Shown in pieces: positions 9,660 to 21,551 of a stretch of 64,000 bases of DNA; within the stretch, counting starts at the first letter, position 1; every line of letters starts with the position of its first letter. Source of the DNA: Agrostemma githago. Lineage: Eukaryota; Streptophyta; Magnoliopsida; Caryophyllales; Caryophyllaceae. The stretch is from contig OY288250.1 of the NCBI GenBank assembly GCA_958450325.1, positions 47,998,398-48,062,397 on the forward strand, in the 5' to 3' direction. The translations under genes were made by a program, and so were the position numbers. The notes under the pieces were generated by a model. It had not been told where the DNA came from. It searched no databases and saw nothing but the letters and a program-made list of their open reading frames with translations.

Positions 9660-12600
9660 TGTAACACCCGCTATTTTTCCTAAGCATTTTCATTCTTTCC
9701 GTTAGGACTCCGTCTTAACTCTGTCACTTTTGGCCTCATATTTCATCATTTTACTAAGCTCTATTTTAATTTTTGAGTTTAATAATTTTTATTTTTAATT
9801 TTAAAGATTTAAATTCTTTTTAAATCCATTTATTTGGTTTCTTCGTAAATTAATTAATTTTTCCGCAAGGAATTCTATTTCTCTTCGAATTGACATTTTT
9901 AAGCTTGGATTTAAGTTTTTCCTTTTTCTAAAAATGTTTGAATACGTTTCTATAATATTTCCAACTAGTAAATATTTTTATTCACAAAATTTAGTTGTTA
10001 ATGATTTTTATTACGAAGCTTCGCGAATAATTATTTTCTTACGCAAGGTTTACTCGAATTACTTTGAAATGCCTTTATCAACTTATAAATTATTTGAGAC
10101 CATTTCCTTACATTTTGGACCGACTAAGCTCTTGGTCACAAGTTTTATTACGTTTTATTTAAACGTTTCATTTTGTCACGTTAAAACGTAAACGTAAGAT
10201 AATTTCTTTTCATTCATTGTTGCATTATTATCAAAACTCTTCATACTCCTTTTTCTTTTCATTTTGGCCGGCCACCTTAGCATATCACACATAGTTTTCA
10301 TCAATCTTTAAATGCCATTTATAATTAGGAAACCATCCATTTCCTTACATCATTTTATTCATTTATCAAAAGTTAAAAAAATTCTATCATTATCCTTTTG
10401 GCCGTGACACTTCCCTCCTATTCTAGGATTATTTTTGCTTCAATTCTAGTCTTAATCGACTCAAATTCATCGTCAAATAATCCTCTTTCCGTTCTCTTCG
10501 TTAAGGTATTAATCAACGTCGTTTTCGATCAATTCTTACTTTGATTTTCATTAGTTTTCTCACGGTATTTTTCTGCCATGATTTTCGTGTTTCGTAGGAT
10601 TTTTGGACGATCCCAAAGCCGACGAATATATAATCGATTCAGACTTGGAGTAGAGGTAACGTCGATGTTACTCGGTATTTCATGATTTTAATTGTGTATT
10701 TGCATGTATATATTTTTATGTTTTATTTTGACAATATATGTATGTCACCAAATCTGGAAAAATTTTAAAAGTTGAAAATTTGCATGTTTCGGTATTTTTA
10801 TCGCTTTTACGAGATTAACGATTAAATTGTTATATTAATTTGTAAAATCATAATATTCGGCCTAAACATGTAATATATGTTTATATTCTGTAAAATTGAT
10901 ATTTTTGAGGATTTATAATAATTTAGGATTTTTCTGATATTTTAAATATCGATTATTGAATTATTACCGTTTACGGACAAAAACGATTAAAAGCCGATTT
11001 TTAGTTCTAGTACCTAAACATTTTATTTTAATCTGATTTTTGGGTGGTGAAACTTTCTGGTGAAATAGAATTATCTGAATTTTTTCATAATTTTTCGGAA
11101 TTGTTAAGTGGATGAATTAATTAATCACTTTAAATCATCGTTTATCGTTAAAACCGTGTTTGTTGTTTAAATTCTCGAATTCTGGTCTTTGGTTTGAATC
11201 TGGAAAAAAATTTGATTCTGATGATTTCATATTAAAATGTATTTTTTTATGATTTTTAGTGCCTTAATAAAATGTTAGGAACGATAAGTTTATTAATGAA
11301 ATCGTTAATTGTGAAAACGGGTTTAAATGACGGTTTTGTTGGAATTTGTTGAATCTGGAATTTTGGAAAAATGGTAGATTCTGGAAAATCATGATTTTTA
11401 AGTTTAATAATAATTTTTGGATATTAATACTTAAATCATTTTTGTAATTACTATTTTTATTAATCGTTATTGTCGAGATAGGACGATTAACGAGGAAACG
11501 CTTTAAAAACCGAGTTTTAGGATTCTGGAAAATTTTCTTTTCTGGACAGAATGTCCATAAATATATTTTAACTATTTTACGTAGTTTTTGTACTATTTAT
11601 TAAAGTCTTTAATTAATAATTATTGATTTTCGGACAAATTGTGATTTATCGTTAAAATGCTTCGTCTTACCTAAAAGAATTAATTTTCCAGCAATTTTGA
11701 AAGTGTTTAATCTGAAACTTTAAGAGTTAAATCATCCCTTAACATACTCTAAATATATTCATTGGTTTAATTAAATAAAAGGCGTTAAAGGATTTAATTT
11801 GACATTTGCCGTAAAATCCTATTTATATTTGTATTGTCGAAACTAATAATAATTAGGGAATTTTAGTTTTATAAATTTTGGAAACACCCTAATTAGTAGT
11901 ACTAAAGTGTTTAAGACATTTTTAATCATTTTCTAAACACTTGTAAGATATTTTAATAATTTCATAAACCTAAATGATCTCACTTTGATAATTAATATCG
12001 TTAAGGCCGAAATTACTAGTTTTATAAATCTATATCGTTTACTAAAAATGTTGTATTAGTTTAAACTAATATTTTTCTATTTTCATATGATGCTATTTTT
12101 AGTAAGTTTCTAAAAATAGAAGTTTCCTAAAATAGAAAGTTTCCTCTTTTGGAAAGTGATCCTTTTATTTTTGTTCTCTTATTATTTATAATGATTATAT
12201 CTTTTGAATATCGATAATGGCTTTGTTTTGGAGTTATGGAATAAGAATAAATGTGGGTTTAGAGTAATAATCTAGGGTTTACGGTTTTGCCATCAACTAT
12301 AAGGCTAGTGTATCAGGAATCGGTACATTGGTTGTTGAACCGGGTGACAGGTATCCCGGGAGTTGTGTACATTTTGACCTTAAGCTTAGGCCTCGCAGTA
12401 AGTCGCCGTCATAAGTTGAACTGGGTGACAGGTAATCCCAGGAGGGGTGTGTATTATCTTAAACTAGGGCCATGCATTTATAAGTCGCCGCTCTATTATG
12501 GTTAAGTAGCCTAGTTAGAGACCGAGGTTTGATTTGTTTGAACTAAGTTCTCGAAGCTAGTTTTTGGTACTCTCCTAGTAAAAGTCTAGATTCTACACTA

Positions 12601-13107
12601 CTCCTATCCATAACGCCATTTTTAATATTTTTATATTATCGATGTGAATTGGTTTGCAGGTTGGCAAATATTTTTATGTTTCTCCAGAAACCCATTTTTA
12701 TATTTTGGTTTTGAGCTGAAGGCTTATTTTTAATATGATGTTTTACTGTTTTCCATTTTTACTATTTTTCTATAGTAGCAATTACAGTTTTAAAATCCTG
12801 TTATACGGCTGGGAGAACGTTGACGTTGCTCCTCACTGATTGTGGCTGTTATTAACATGACAGGTATGCATGTTTCCGGGTGTGGGCTAGCGGGCAGACA
12901 TGATCCTTGCTCGATTAATTTTAATAATATTGTTTTGTGGATTGTTAAACCCCTTTGTGGATCGTTTTAATTTCCGGCCATTTTATTTAAGGCCTAATGT
13001 TTGACTTTACCATTTAAATTTTATCAAAACATAGTTACACCGTGTTATAATCCCGACTCTACAGTGTTTCCGCCACTGTATTGCGTTAGAATTTCTAGGG
13101 GATTACA
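9660..13107 (+). repeat. 5' LTR of the Tekay-like element, ~3.4 kb
   Basis: It starts TGTAACACCCGCTATTTTT and ends GGGGATTACA two bases before the PBS, giving TG...CA ends. The length fits the long LTRs of the Tekay/Del lineage. The interior is AT-rich and non-coding. Confidence 0.8.
12325..12500 (+). repeat. Tandem duplication inside the Tekay-like LTR
   Basis: Two ~90 bp copies each contain GGGTGACAGGTA.TCCC, a TGTGTA step and TAAGTCGCCG. They are imperfect direct repeats. Confidence 0.65.
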
Positions 13108-13109
13108 GT

Positions 13110-13121
13110 TGGTATCAGAAC
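13110..13121 (+). other. Primer-binding site, initiator tRNA-Met type
   Basis: TGGTATCAGAAC lies two bases after the LTR end. The plant consensus complementary to initiator tRNA-Met is TGGTATCAGAGC, so one base differs. Confidence 0.75.
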
Positions 13122-13300
13122 ATCACTGCTCCCGACGCTTACACCTGACATTAAAGAAAAATACCAGTAAATTATTTAAACAGTAAATAAAAATAATATT
13201 AGAAATGGGTAGAAACAAATAAGGATTTAACTGTTAAGGTTATCTGTTCCTGAACTCGATGATTAGCATTGATTATATGTTGTTATTTGTGAACTTCAAG

Positions 13301-14930
13301 ATGGCCGGAAGAGGCAACCGAAACAACAACAACAACAACCATAACAACAACAACAATGACCAGGGAGGTATTGAAGAATTGGCTAACACGCTACGCAACA
13401 TAGCACAAGCCATGAACGAGATGAACAACAGGAACCACGAGAGACCCTTTAGCTTCTCTCATGCAGCTGAAGGAATGGCTAAAAGCAGGCTGGATTTTTA
13501 TGATGGCGCTATGGACCCCGAAGTCATGAACCGTTGGTCTCGGCTGATGGAACGGCAGTTCGGAATTTACTCCGCCCCCGAGAATCAGAAGGTGGGCTTG
13601 GCGGTTCTGTACCTGTCAGATGATGCGGACCGATGGTGGACCCAGGTTGGCCCAGCTACACTTCAAACTCCAGGATTCAACTGGACTCAGTTCAAGGCCC
13701 TCCTAGCACAAAGATTCTATCCTGAGGAACTGAGGCGTCAGAGAATGACTGAATTCAGCTCTCTACGCCAGGGCCCCATGTCTGTAGAAGCGTACACTAC
13801 CCGGTTCGAGTTTCTGGCGAATTATGCTGGAGACCTGCTACCCAATGAGAATTCCCGAACCTTCTATTATCGAGAAGGACTTCGAGCCGATATCACCCTC
13901 AACCTTCCCCGGAGTCTCACAACAGTTAATGAGCTCTATAATGCTGCACTGTACGCAGAGTCTTCAATCGAGCGGGTGAAAGCTATGAACCCATCATCTG
14001 GTTATAAACAACCTTTCACCCATTCTGGGAATAACTCTTCATCTTCTTCTAAGAAGTTCAACTCTGGAGGTCTGGATTATTTTTTTTTTCCTGTCTCTTC
14101 TTCTTTTACCTTCTTTTCTTCTAAAATTTCTGACTCTACTGTATGCTATTACAGGTAGTGGTTTCAAGAAAAACAACTTCAACTCGAAGCCCAACAACAA
14201 GAAGGATTCAGCATGCTTTAGGTGCAGACAACCCATACACCCCGGCAAGAACTGTGATGGCTCCCCTATTACCTGCTTTACTTGTGGAGAACCGGGACAC
14301 CACTCCCCTCAATGTCCGAAGAAGCCAACTGCCAACACCGCTACTGCAACTGGTGCTGTTACCACTCCCGCACCTCGTAAGGGACGTATCTTTGTGATGA
14401 GCCGTGCTGACGCAGAGGCTAACCCTGACGTGGTTACGGGTACGTTTCTGATTTCTGGTGTTAGTGCTTATATATTATTTGATACTGGTGCTTCCACATC
14501 TGTCATATCTTCTATTCTGGCTTCAAAACTATCCTTAACCCCCTGTCAAGCTGAACCAATAGCCATTTCCCTTCCTTCTGGTGAAATTGTTGACTGTTCC
14601 AAAGCTTATCAACATGTGCCTATTCTCTTTGCTGGTACTATTCTTCCTTCCACTCTCCTAGAGTTCCCTCTCGCTGAGTTCGACGTCATTTTGGGAATGG
14701 ACTGGTTAGCTCAGTATGATGCGAGGTTTCAGTGTCGAGATCAGAAGATTTCTCTGAAGACCCCCGAAGGTGTTCGAGTGTCTTACCGTGGTGGTCGAAG
14801 ACAGAAAGGTATCAAAATTATTTCTGCCATGAAGGCTATCAGAATGCAGAGAAAAGGTTGCCAAGCATTCCTATGTACGGTAACTGTAACTGCTGAACTC
14901 CCTAAACTCGAGGAAGTGCGCATAGTGTAT
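13301..14930 (+). CDS. gag: Gag-protease of the Tekay-like element (partial, one likely intron)
   Basis: The likely start is ATG 13301 (MAGRGN), after which a poly-Asn stretch follows; an upstream in-frame ATG at 13259 is possible. The retrotransposon capsid domain follows (RWWTQVG, FYPEELRRQRMTEF motifs). The frame is broken at 14070 unless the 85 bp GT-AG segment 14070-14154 is removed. The joined frame then gives two CCHC zinc knuckles (CFRCRQPIHPGKNC and CFTCGEPGHHSPQC) and a retropepsin with the DTGAS catalytic motif and ILGMDWL. Coding sequence ends before RT at 14930, where a CACTA end begins. The family and domain order are clear; functionality is unlikely. Confidence 0.85.
14070..14154 (+). 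other. Probable 85 bp intron in gag
   Basis: It starts GGAG|GTCTGG and ends GCTATTACAG|GTAGTGG. It is pyrimidine-rich with a CTGAC branch-like site about 30 bp before the acceptor. Its length is not a multiple of three, and its removal restores the zinc-knuckle frame exactly. The alternative is a random T-rich insertion that happens to end in AG. Confidence 0.6.
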
Positions 14931-15006
14931 CACTACAACAAATCCCTTACATTAATGACGTTTTCTTATTGATGCTTTTGTAAGCGTCAAATTCTATATG
15001 AACTCG
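14931..15006 (+). mobile_element. CACTA-type transposon terminus, remnant
   Basis: CACTACAACAAATCC begins here, matching the CACTACAA-type terminus of plant CACTA (En/Spm) elements. It is followed by related subterminal words (ATGACG, GATGC, AAGCGTCAA). A TAT triplet precedes it and could be a 3 bp target duplication. The body and other end are missing because the sequence runs straight into an LTR interior near 15007. Confidence 0.5.
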
Positions 15007-15341
15007 ACCCCAATTATCCCTACCTCTATGAACTCGACCTACCCCACTTCTTTCCATATTTGTGTTAATCCTCCTAGTTAGATATCGTTCTTTTAGTTTA
15101 TTCATTAGATCGATCATTAGCATTGTTTAGCATTGATAGTCTAGTTCTTATTCCTCCTCCTCAATAGTTTTCAATTTATCGCTTCTTCGTGTTTGTTTGT
15201 AATCTAGTCTCGTTGTGGGCCGACCTAGTCTAAACATTGATATACCGTCCTCGTGGAATCGATCCCGACTTGCCCTAGCTACCCACTAGGTTAGTCGGTG
15301 TTATATTGATCGGCTAGGGACGTGACGAATCCCTACCATCA
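15007..15341 (+). repeat. Remnant of G1 5' LTR (last 335 bp)
   Basis: Nearly identical to the end of the 3' LTR (about 22831-23166), including ATTGATCGGCTAGGGACGTG and the terminal CCCTACCATCA. The PBS that should follow is cut to TTTGGCGCC and then joins a mid-leader/gag sequence, a deletion across the PBS. Confidence 0.85.
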
Positions 15342-18300
15342 ATTTGGCGCCTTTCGAGCCTTTCCCCAATGGACGATTAATCGGGTTAGAATCTCTCAAC
15401 CAAGTGCAAGCACCACTTATCAAGGGCAAGCCCAAGGAGCCGACTTGAGCATTTCACCTCGAGAGACGGCCGGAGGGACCTTCATCGATCCCTTCGGTGA
15501 TTCTTCTCCTAGTTCCCCCTCTTCATCTACATCAACACTCTCTACACCACCATTTTCTCCCTTACATCCAAGAATGCCTAAGTTCTCCTCTCACTCCACA
15601 TTCGCCGAGGATGTCTTGCCGGGACCGAGTGCATTACCGGAAGCCTATACCGGGAATTTTGTGGCAAAGACTCAATTTATCCAACTTGTGGAGAGGAGCC
15701 CATTTAGTGGTTTGCCCACCGAAGACCCGCACCAACACATGGAGATTTTCTCCGATTATTGTGACGCTATATCTCAAACCGGGGTTACTCAAGATCAATT
15801 TCGTTCGGTACTTTTCCCGTTTTCTCTTATTGGAAAAGCGAAGCAATGGATCTACCAAAAGTTTTACTCAACAGTCTCGTTTACTCAACAGTCTCGATAG
15901 GGCAACCATGGGTATCGACACTTGGAAAAAGCTTGCCTTGGCGTTCTACCAAAAATTTTACCCTCCGGAAAAGACGAACTTGCTTAGGGCCTCCATCACG
16001 GGTTCCAACAAAGGGATGAAGAGAGCCTATATGAAGCTTGGGAGCGGTTTAAGTCTTTGGTAAGATCCTGCCCTCATCATGGACTCTCACAATGGTTCTT
16101 GGTGCAACAATTTTGGAATGGACTTTATGAGGACTCGAGAGCTATTCTTAACATGGGCTCTAACGGTAGGTTCACCGACGTCGATGACGACCAAACATGG
16201 GCGAGAATCGAAGAGATGGCGGTGCACAATTCGCAATATTCTAGGCCTAGGAAGGCACATCGAGGAGGCATGCATGAGGTCGATGCTATCACTAAGTTAA
16301 GCATTGACCTTGGAGCTCAATTGAAAACACACATGGAGACTATTGACAAGAAGCTCCAAAGCCACCTCAACCAAGTACAAGGCTCTAGTTCATCCCACCA
16401 TCAACCGATTCAAGAAGTGAATGCTTTGGGGTTCGCACCTCCTACACCTTACTTTGGGATGTGCGATACTTGTGGAATCGTTGGTCATGACCCTATGAGT
16501 TGTAGAGGGAGTATTGAGCAAGTGAACGCCTTTCAAGCGTTCAAGCAAGGTGCCTCCTTCTCTAATCAATACCAAGCTTCCAATCAAGTCCCTCAACAAC
16601 AAACACTTCAACATCAACAACAACCTCGTCCTTATGTTCCACCTCCCTTACGGGACAACAATGAAAGTTACCAAGGTTATGTGGGTAACCAAAGACCCTT
16701 CAACAATTTCAAACAAAATAACCAACGCAACTTCAACAACAAGCAAGGGTTCCAACAAGGGAACTTCAATCATGGCGGTTTCCAAGGAAACCAAAATTTC
16801 CAAGGAAACCGAAACATTGAAGGTCAACAAAACCACAACCTAGGCCTTAATCAAGGCAATTCTCATGGGTTCCAAGGGAACCATCAACAACAACAAGTAA
16901 CAGAAGGCAATCAACAAAGCAAGCCTAGGAGTCGTTCTCCTATTCATGACTACGGTACTCCATTGGCCCTCACCGATACTCCGCATAATCCATCATCCCC
17001 ACCACGGGATTCGGATATACAAAAGCAAATATTGGATATGCAAAGGAGTACTCAAGACATGCAAAGGAGTCAATTGGAAACACAAATGTCGCAACAAGGA
17101 ATCATTGCTCAAATTCTAATGGATAACAAGGAAATGAAGACACACATGAAGATGATTGAGAACCAAGTAGCTCAACTTGCATCGGGAAGTTCTTCAAGAC
17201 AAAGGGGGCAATTACCTCCTCAAGGTGAAACTCCAAATTTTGAGCATGTCAATGCCATCACCTTAAGGAGCGGTGCTACATATAATCCTCCCGTGTTTCC
17301 TAGTGAGCAACAAGAGATGAAGGAAGTTGTGTCTCCAATTCAAGAAGAATCAAGCTTTGACATTCCAATTGAGGAGCAAGTCTTATGGGAGGCCGAAAAA
17401 CCCCAAGAAGACACTCCTCCCCCACTTCAAGCACAAGAAAAGGGTAAAGGGAAAGTGTCAAGTGAAGAGTCCACCCCAATTGATCAAAACAAGTACCAAA
17501 TCAAGTTGCCTTTCCCATCAAGGCAAATGAAAACTAAGGTGGACACTCAATACGACAAGTTCCTTAGTATTGTGAAGAAATTGGATGTTAGTGTCCCGTT
17601 TACCGAGTTACTTACCCAAATCCCGGCATATGGAAAATTCATGCGGGAAATCCTAGCTAGGAAGAGGTCCATCAACATGGAAGAGACGGTAGCGTTCACT
17701 AGGGTGGTGAGCGAGCTTATTCAAGGTTCCACGCTTCCGAAGTTGAAGGACCCGGGTTGTTTCTCTATCCCATGCACCATCGGCAATTACAAGATCGAGA
17801 GAGCTATGTGTGATTTGGGCGCGAGTGTGAGCATTGTTCCCTACACCATTTGTGAGCGATTAGGGATGACGGAGTTGAAATGTACTTCCATTACACTCCA
17901 AATGGCCGATAAGTCTCTTAACCGACCATTGGGGATGTTAGAGGACGTGCCGGTGCAAATAGGGAAGGTCTTCATTCCGGTCGACTTCATTGCGGTTGAT
18001 ATATCGGAGGATGCTAACACTCCCATCATCCTTGGACGCCCATTTTTACACACCGCCGGTGCCGTGATCGATGTAAAGAAGGGTAGGATCACCTTTCAAT
18101 TAGGCGACGAGGAGTTAGTGTTCTACCTCCAAGGCAACACTTCGCCCATGACCGAGACATGTAATATGATCCATGCCACGGAAGACATCGATCTAGAGGA
18201 AGGATCAGGACAAAGCTTGAAGAAGTACTCTTATGTACTTGAGGATGATGACTCCGATATGGAGGAAGATGAGTGCCCGAATCATGGGCTTGACGACAAG

Positions 18301-18561
18301 TTGCTAAGCAAGGAAGAAGATGAGCCTCCCTTGGGGCCGCATGAGGACCGGTGGACATTTGGGTATATCCCCAAGGACCAAAAGTACAAGTTCAAGTCGT
18401 TGAACTTGGAAGAGCGGGATGCCCCGAGAACGTCAAGGCAAGGCCATGAGGAGCCTTGGGATGTGGTCGGTTACATTACGAGCTTGATTGAAGACTTCTC
18501 TAGGGCCTTCGACTTGTTCTTACGTGCCCTTGATGGAGATGGAACTAGTTTTGGTTGTTGA
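15342..18561 (+). pseudogene. gag: Gag-protease pseudogene of G1
   Basis: It is homologous along its whole length to the uninterrupted G2 gag at 39212-42436. The normal start is deleted. Near 15855-15900 a short duplicated insertion containing ACTCAACAGTCTCG shifts the frame, and a second shift lies near 16010-16060. From 16057 the frame is open to 18561. It includes the CCHC knuckle (CDTCGIVGHDPMSC), a long Gln/Asn-rich region, and a retropepsin-like domain with CDLGAS in place of the usual D(T/S)G, ending in an acidic tail. DLGAS is normal for Athila-type proteases. RT never follows. Confidence 0.85.
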
Positions 18562-18853
18562 AAAAGAATGAAGAAGCACAACCTTGGTTTGACGGAGTTC
18601 CACAAGAACCGTCCCATTGTATATATCTCTTTCTTGTAATTTGTTGGATTTTTGTGAATTCTTGTTATTTGGATTGATTGATGAGCGTTGTGAGGGAGAG
18701 AGTTTGATGTGTGTTTGAGTATTGATTAATAGGTGAAGTGAGAACGCTCTTAGAGAGGATTGGCTATGGTATACCTTGGATTTTAGACACGAGGATCGCG
18801 TTTTTGAAACTTGGAACAAGTTTTTGGGATCGTGGAGGTCGAAGAAGACCCAT
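18562..18853 (+). other. Post-gag spacer of G1
   Basis: Non-coding. Shared with G2 (42437-42730): GACGGAGTTCCACAAGAACC, then TTTCTTGTA and GAGGGAGAGA. It leads into the dyad array. Confidence 0.7.
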
Positions 18854-19035
18854 CCCGATCGGGATGAGGCGTCCCGACCGGGAAGGGTAAGGCTTCCCGA
18901 TCGGGAAGGGTGCCTTCCCGATCGGGAAGGGTGCGCTGGATTTAGAGCCTACTGTGGGCTCGTCCCGATCGGGATGAGGGCGTCCCGATCGGGACGGGTG
19001 AGCAAACCCGATCGGGATCAATCTTCCCGACCGGG
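18854..19035. repeat. Internal dyad array of G1 (8 CCCGNNCGGG sites)
   Basis: Four sites, a ~28 bp linker containing CTACTGTGGGCTC, then four more. Cores are GATC or GACC. Several sites extend as perfect palindromes of 16-18 bp (for example CTTCCCGATCGGGAAG), with different outer bases that stay complementary. The array lies between gag and the ORF2 stub. Confidence 0.9.
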
Positions 19036-19264
19036 AAGGTCCTCTGCTCCCCCTTTGTGTTTCTTCTTCACAAATCGAGTCCACCCAACCGTTTTATGCC
19101 CCCTCCCAACCTCCCTAGCCACCCTAGCCTTACCATATGCCCCATGTACTTCATTGTCATGCCCTCACTCTATATCCTATACGCTTTACACCGACTCTCA
19201 CATTAAATCCCACCCTTCTACCATTACTACCTATACCGTGAGTTATCTTCAAGTGTGAAGCGAG

Positions 19265-19333
19265 ATGGCAACCAAGAAAACAAGCGACGAGCCTATAATG
19301 ATCAACGAGACGATGGAGCAAGTGAGTTACTAG
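19265..19333 (+). pseudogene. Stub of the second ORF in G1
   Basis: A 22-codon frame starts MATKKTSDE and ends at TAG 19331. Its position and basic start correspond to the MAPKKRG start of ORF2 in G2 at 43575. The rest of the ATHILA-like ORF is deleted. Confidence 0.5.
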
Positions 19334-21538
19334 CCGCTCGGTTTGGGTAACTATCCTTACTTTTCCGTCTTTTTATCGCTTCTTTTTCATTGTTTGCCCC
19401 CTTCCTTTGAGTCTCGGTATCTAGGGGCCTTCGAGGCCATAGTTTGGTTGCTCCCGACTTCCGACGACGTGATTACGTCGAGAGTCAATCGATTAGTCCA
19501 TTTACAAGATTTTCACCCCTTTTTAGGAGTTAGTTGGACTTGGACGGAATCCGGGCTAGGTGACTTGATTACACCTAGCCCTCCCCTTCCATTTCCTTTC
19601 ATTTCTTTCTTTTTATTTTTCTTCTCCGTTCCATATCTTTTTCTCGTCTCGGCCCTTGGTGACTTGATCACACCCCGACCGGACACCTTCTACCTTTTTC
19701 TCCACTTTGTTTTTAATTTTAGCTTTATTTTCGTAGTTTATTTTCTTTTCTTTTGTCTCTCCACACACTACGATTGAGCATATGAGGACATTGCTCGATT
19801 TATGTGTGGGGAAGCGATATTCTATCGTAGTAGTTTTATTTTCATAGTTTTTCGAAAAATCTTCAAAAACCCTAAAAATTTGAAACATTTTCACAAAAAT
19901 CAAAAAGATTTTCTCTTTTGTGTTTTCATTTTGTGTCTTTGTGTCGTATATTTGTTTTGTGTGCGTGTTTTGCCTTCCTTTGTCCTTATAGGTTGCTTTA
20001 ATTGCCAATGACTTTGGAAAGCTCTAAAGACTTCCGGTAACATCTTATCCCTTTTTCTCCTTTCTTCCTTGTGATGTTTGGAGAAGGTTGTGTTGAGGTG
20101 TGCTCGGGTGGAGCTTTGTGCATATTGGTGGATGATTTGGTGGCTTGTATGGAATATCGGGGTGGTGTTTGTTTTATGTTTGTTTCGTTATGTTTTGTTT
20201 TTGTTGCTTTTGTTCCTTTTCCTTTTGTTTTCGTCATGTCTTCATTTTGTGTTGTGTTGTGTGTCTTGTGTGTAAATGGTTTTCGAAAACCCTGTTTAGA
20301 GGCTAGTGTGTGAATGTGTACTTTCCCTTTTCAGTAGTGTAAATCGAGTCTTGGACTTTAGCCTAGTAGAATGGCCCTAAATCAATGAAGTCGTTGGTCC
20401 TTTACCTCGAGTCCACCTAGCTTACTAAGAATTTACTACGGGATTTGCACTTTTGACCATTATGACCACCCACGGTGTGAAAAGGCCTTGGTTACCGAGT
20501 CTCGTCCCATAGGTGACCGTGTTTAGGGTTGTTTAATTAGTCCAAGTTCTCCCCTTTTTTGTGAGTATGAAAGGAAGACGTCGTCCCGACATACCCATTA
20601 CCCTACCTCCTACGCATATCCACACAATAAACTGCGATTTGTTGAGTTCTCTCTTTCTCATCACCCAAAGAAATGCCAAGAATGCCAAATCTTGCCAAAA
20701 AGGGCAAAGAAAAGAAAAATGAAAGAAAGAAAAGAATGAAGAAAAAGAAAAGGCACAAAAGCCAAAAAAGAAAATAGAAAAGAACAAAAAAAGAAATGGC
20801 ATGGCAACAAACAAATCAAAATGTCGAAAAGAAAGAAAATGCCAAAAGAAAACCCGTCTCACAAAAAAAAGAAATCCCTACAAAAATAAGCCTTTTTCCG
20901 ACTTTTGCCGTGTAGAGCCTACCAAAGGACCGAGTCCCGAGGAAGGATGATAGCGGCATTAGTCGGTCTTCCCTCATTTTGCATGTTTTCCACCTTTTTA
21001 CTTGGACTAGTTAGGCGGTTTTGGACACGAGACGACCCTCTTGGCTCATGCTAAAGGGGGCGGGGTCTCACTTACCTACAGTGTCGACTAACACCGTGGT
21101 TCTTCACTTTTCCACTCCGCCGATCGTCCCGTAGTACGTTTTTAGAAAGTTAGGAGGACCTAGGTAAGTTACCAACGTTTTTGTTGCTTTATCGTCATAC
21201 TATTAGGGTTTAGTTCACCTCGGTTTGTATTGCTAGCTTGGTAAAAGTTGTCACTTACCTCGAGTCCTAAACCGGTGCTTCTTTCACCGCTATTAGAGGG
21301 AAGCGGTATTTCTTTTGTTTTGGGTGCAACCGTTTATGTGTTTGTTTTTTGTGTTTGTTTGTTTACGTGTTTTGTGTCCAGTTGCATCCACAGTTTTGTC
21401 GCAAGACCCGACTTGCCTTGCGGAGTGCACTTTTCCTCTAAGTGCACTCGCGTGAGTTGAAGGGGCGTAGGGTGCGCTAATACCCATTCGGCTAGTTTAG
21501 TAGTTAGTTTGTTCTTACTCGAGGGCGAGTAAGGGTTA
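19334..21538 (+). other. 3' non-coding region of G1
   Basis: No coding sequence recognised, but the block is well conserved with G2 (45189-47375) and G3 (reverse complement of 49580-51860). Shared marks are GACGACGTGATTACGTC, the internal PPT-like tract near 19801, GTGACCGTGTTTAGG, the A/G-rich tract and GACTCGGTAAC-type blocks. A degenerate internal PPT copy reads TATGTGTGGGGAAG. Confidence 0.75.
20691..20850 (+). repeat. A/G-rich tract of G1 encoding a Lys/Arg-rich frame
   Basis: Almost pure purine on the plus strand. One frame reads ERKKRMKKKKRHK. The same motif occurs at the same place in G2 and G3. Confidence 0.7.
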
Positions 21539-21551
21539 AGTGTGGGGGAGT
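21539..21551 (+). other. Polypurine tract of G1
   Basis: AGTGTGGGGGAGT lies immediately before the 3' LTR start TGATAAG. Confidence 0.85.

Larger units (their letters stand above)
9660..14930 (+). mobile_element. Tekay/Del-like Ty3/Gypsy element, 3' truncated
   Basis: A long LTR (9660-13107), an initiator-Met-type PBS and a gag-protease gene lie in the expected order. The element stops just after protease, where a CACTA end begins at 14931. RT, RNase H, integrase and the 3' LTR are absent. Its insertion cut the LTR fragment at 9235-9659. Confidence 0.85.

Noticed and set aside
9934..10191. 85-codon ORF in the Tekay-like LTR
   Set aside because: AT-rich LTR sequence with no domain and no conservation evidence.
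16087..16843. Other-frame and antisense ORFs over gag in G1 and G2 (for example 39548-39892 minus, 40515-40895 plus)
   Set aside because: They overlap a gag with recognised domains and show only its composition in the wrong frame.
18854..19035. Dyad arrays as a CRISPR array
   Set aside because: Repeats are only 10-18 bp, spacers are short and similar between copies, no cas genes exist, and the context is a eukaryotic retrotransposon.
18764..19258. Open frames over the dyad arrays with repeated PSRSGR, PIGKG or PDREG on both strands (also in every LTR)
   Set aside because: They are translations of the CCCGATCGGG repeat, occur on both strands at once and have no start context or domain.
19343..20313. 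Hydrophobic ORFs (FLFFF, CVVYLF type) in the 3' region of G1 and G2
   Set aside because: T-rich non-coding DNA gives apparent membrane proteins; frames are not preserved between G1, G2 and G3.
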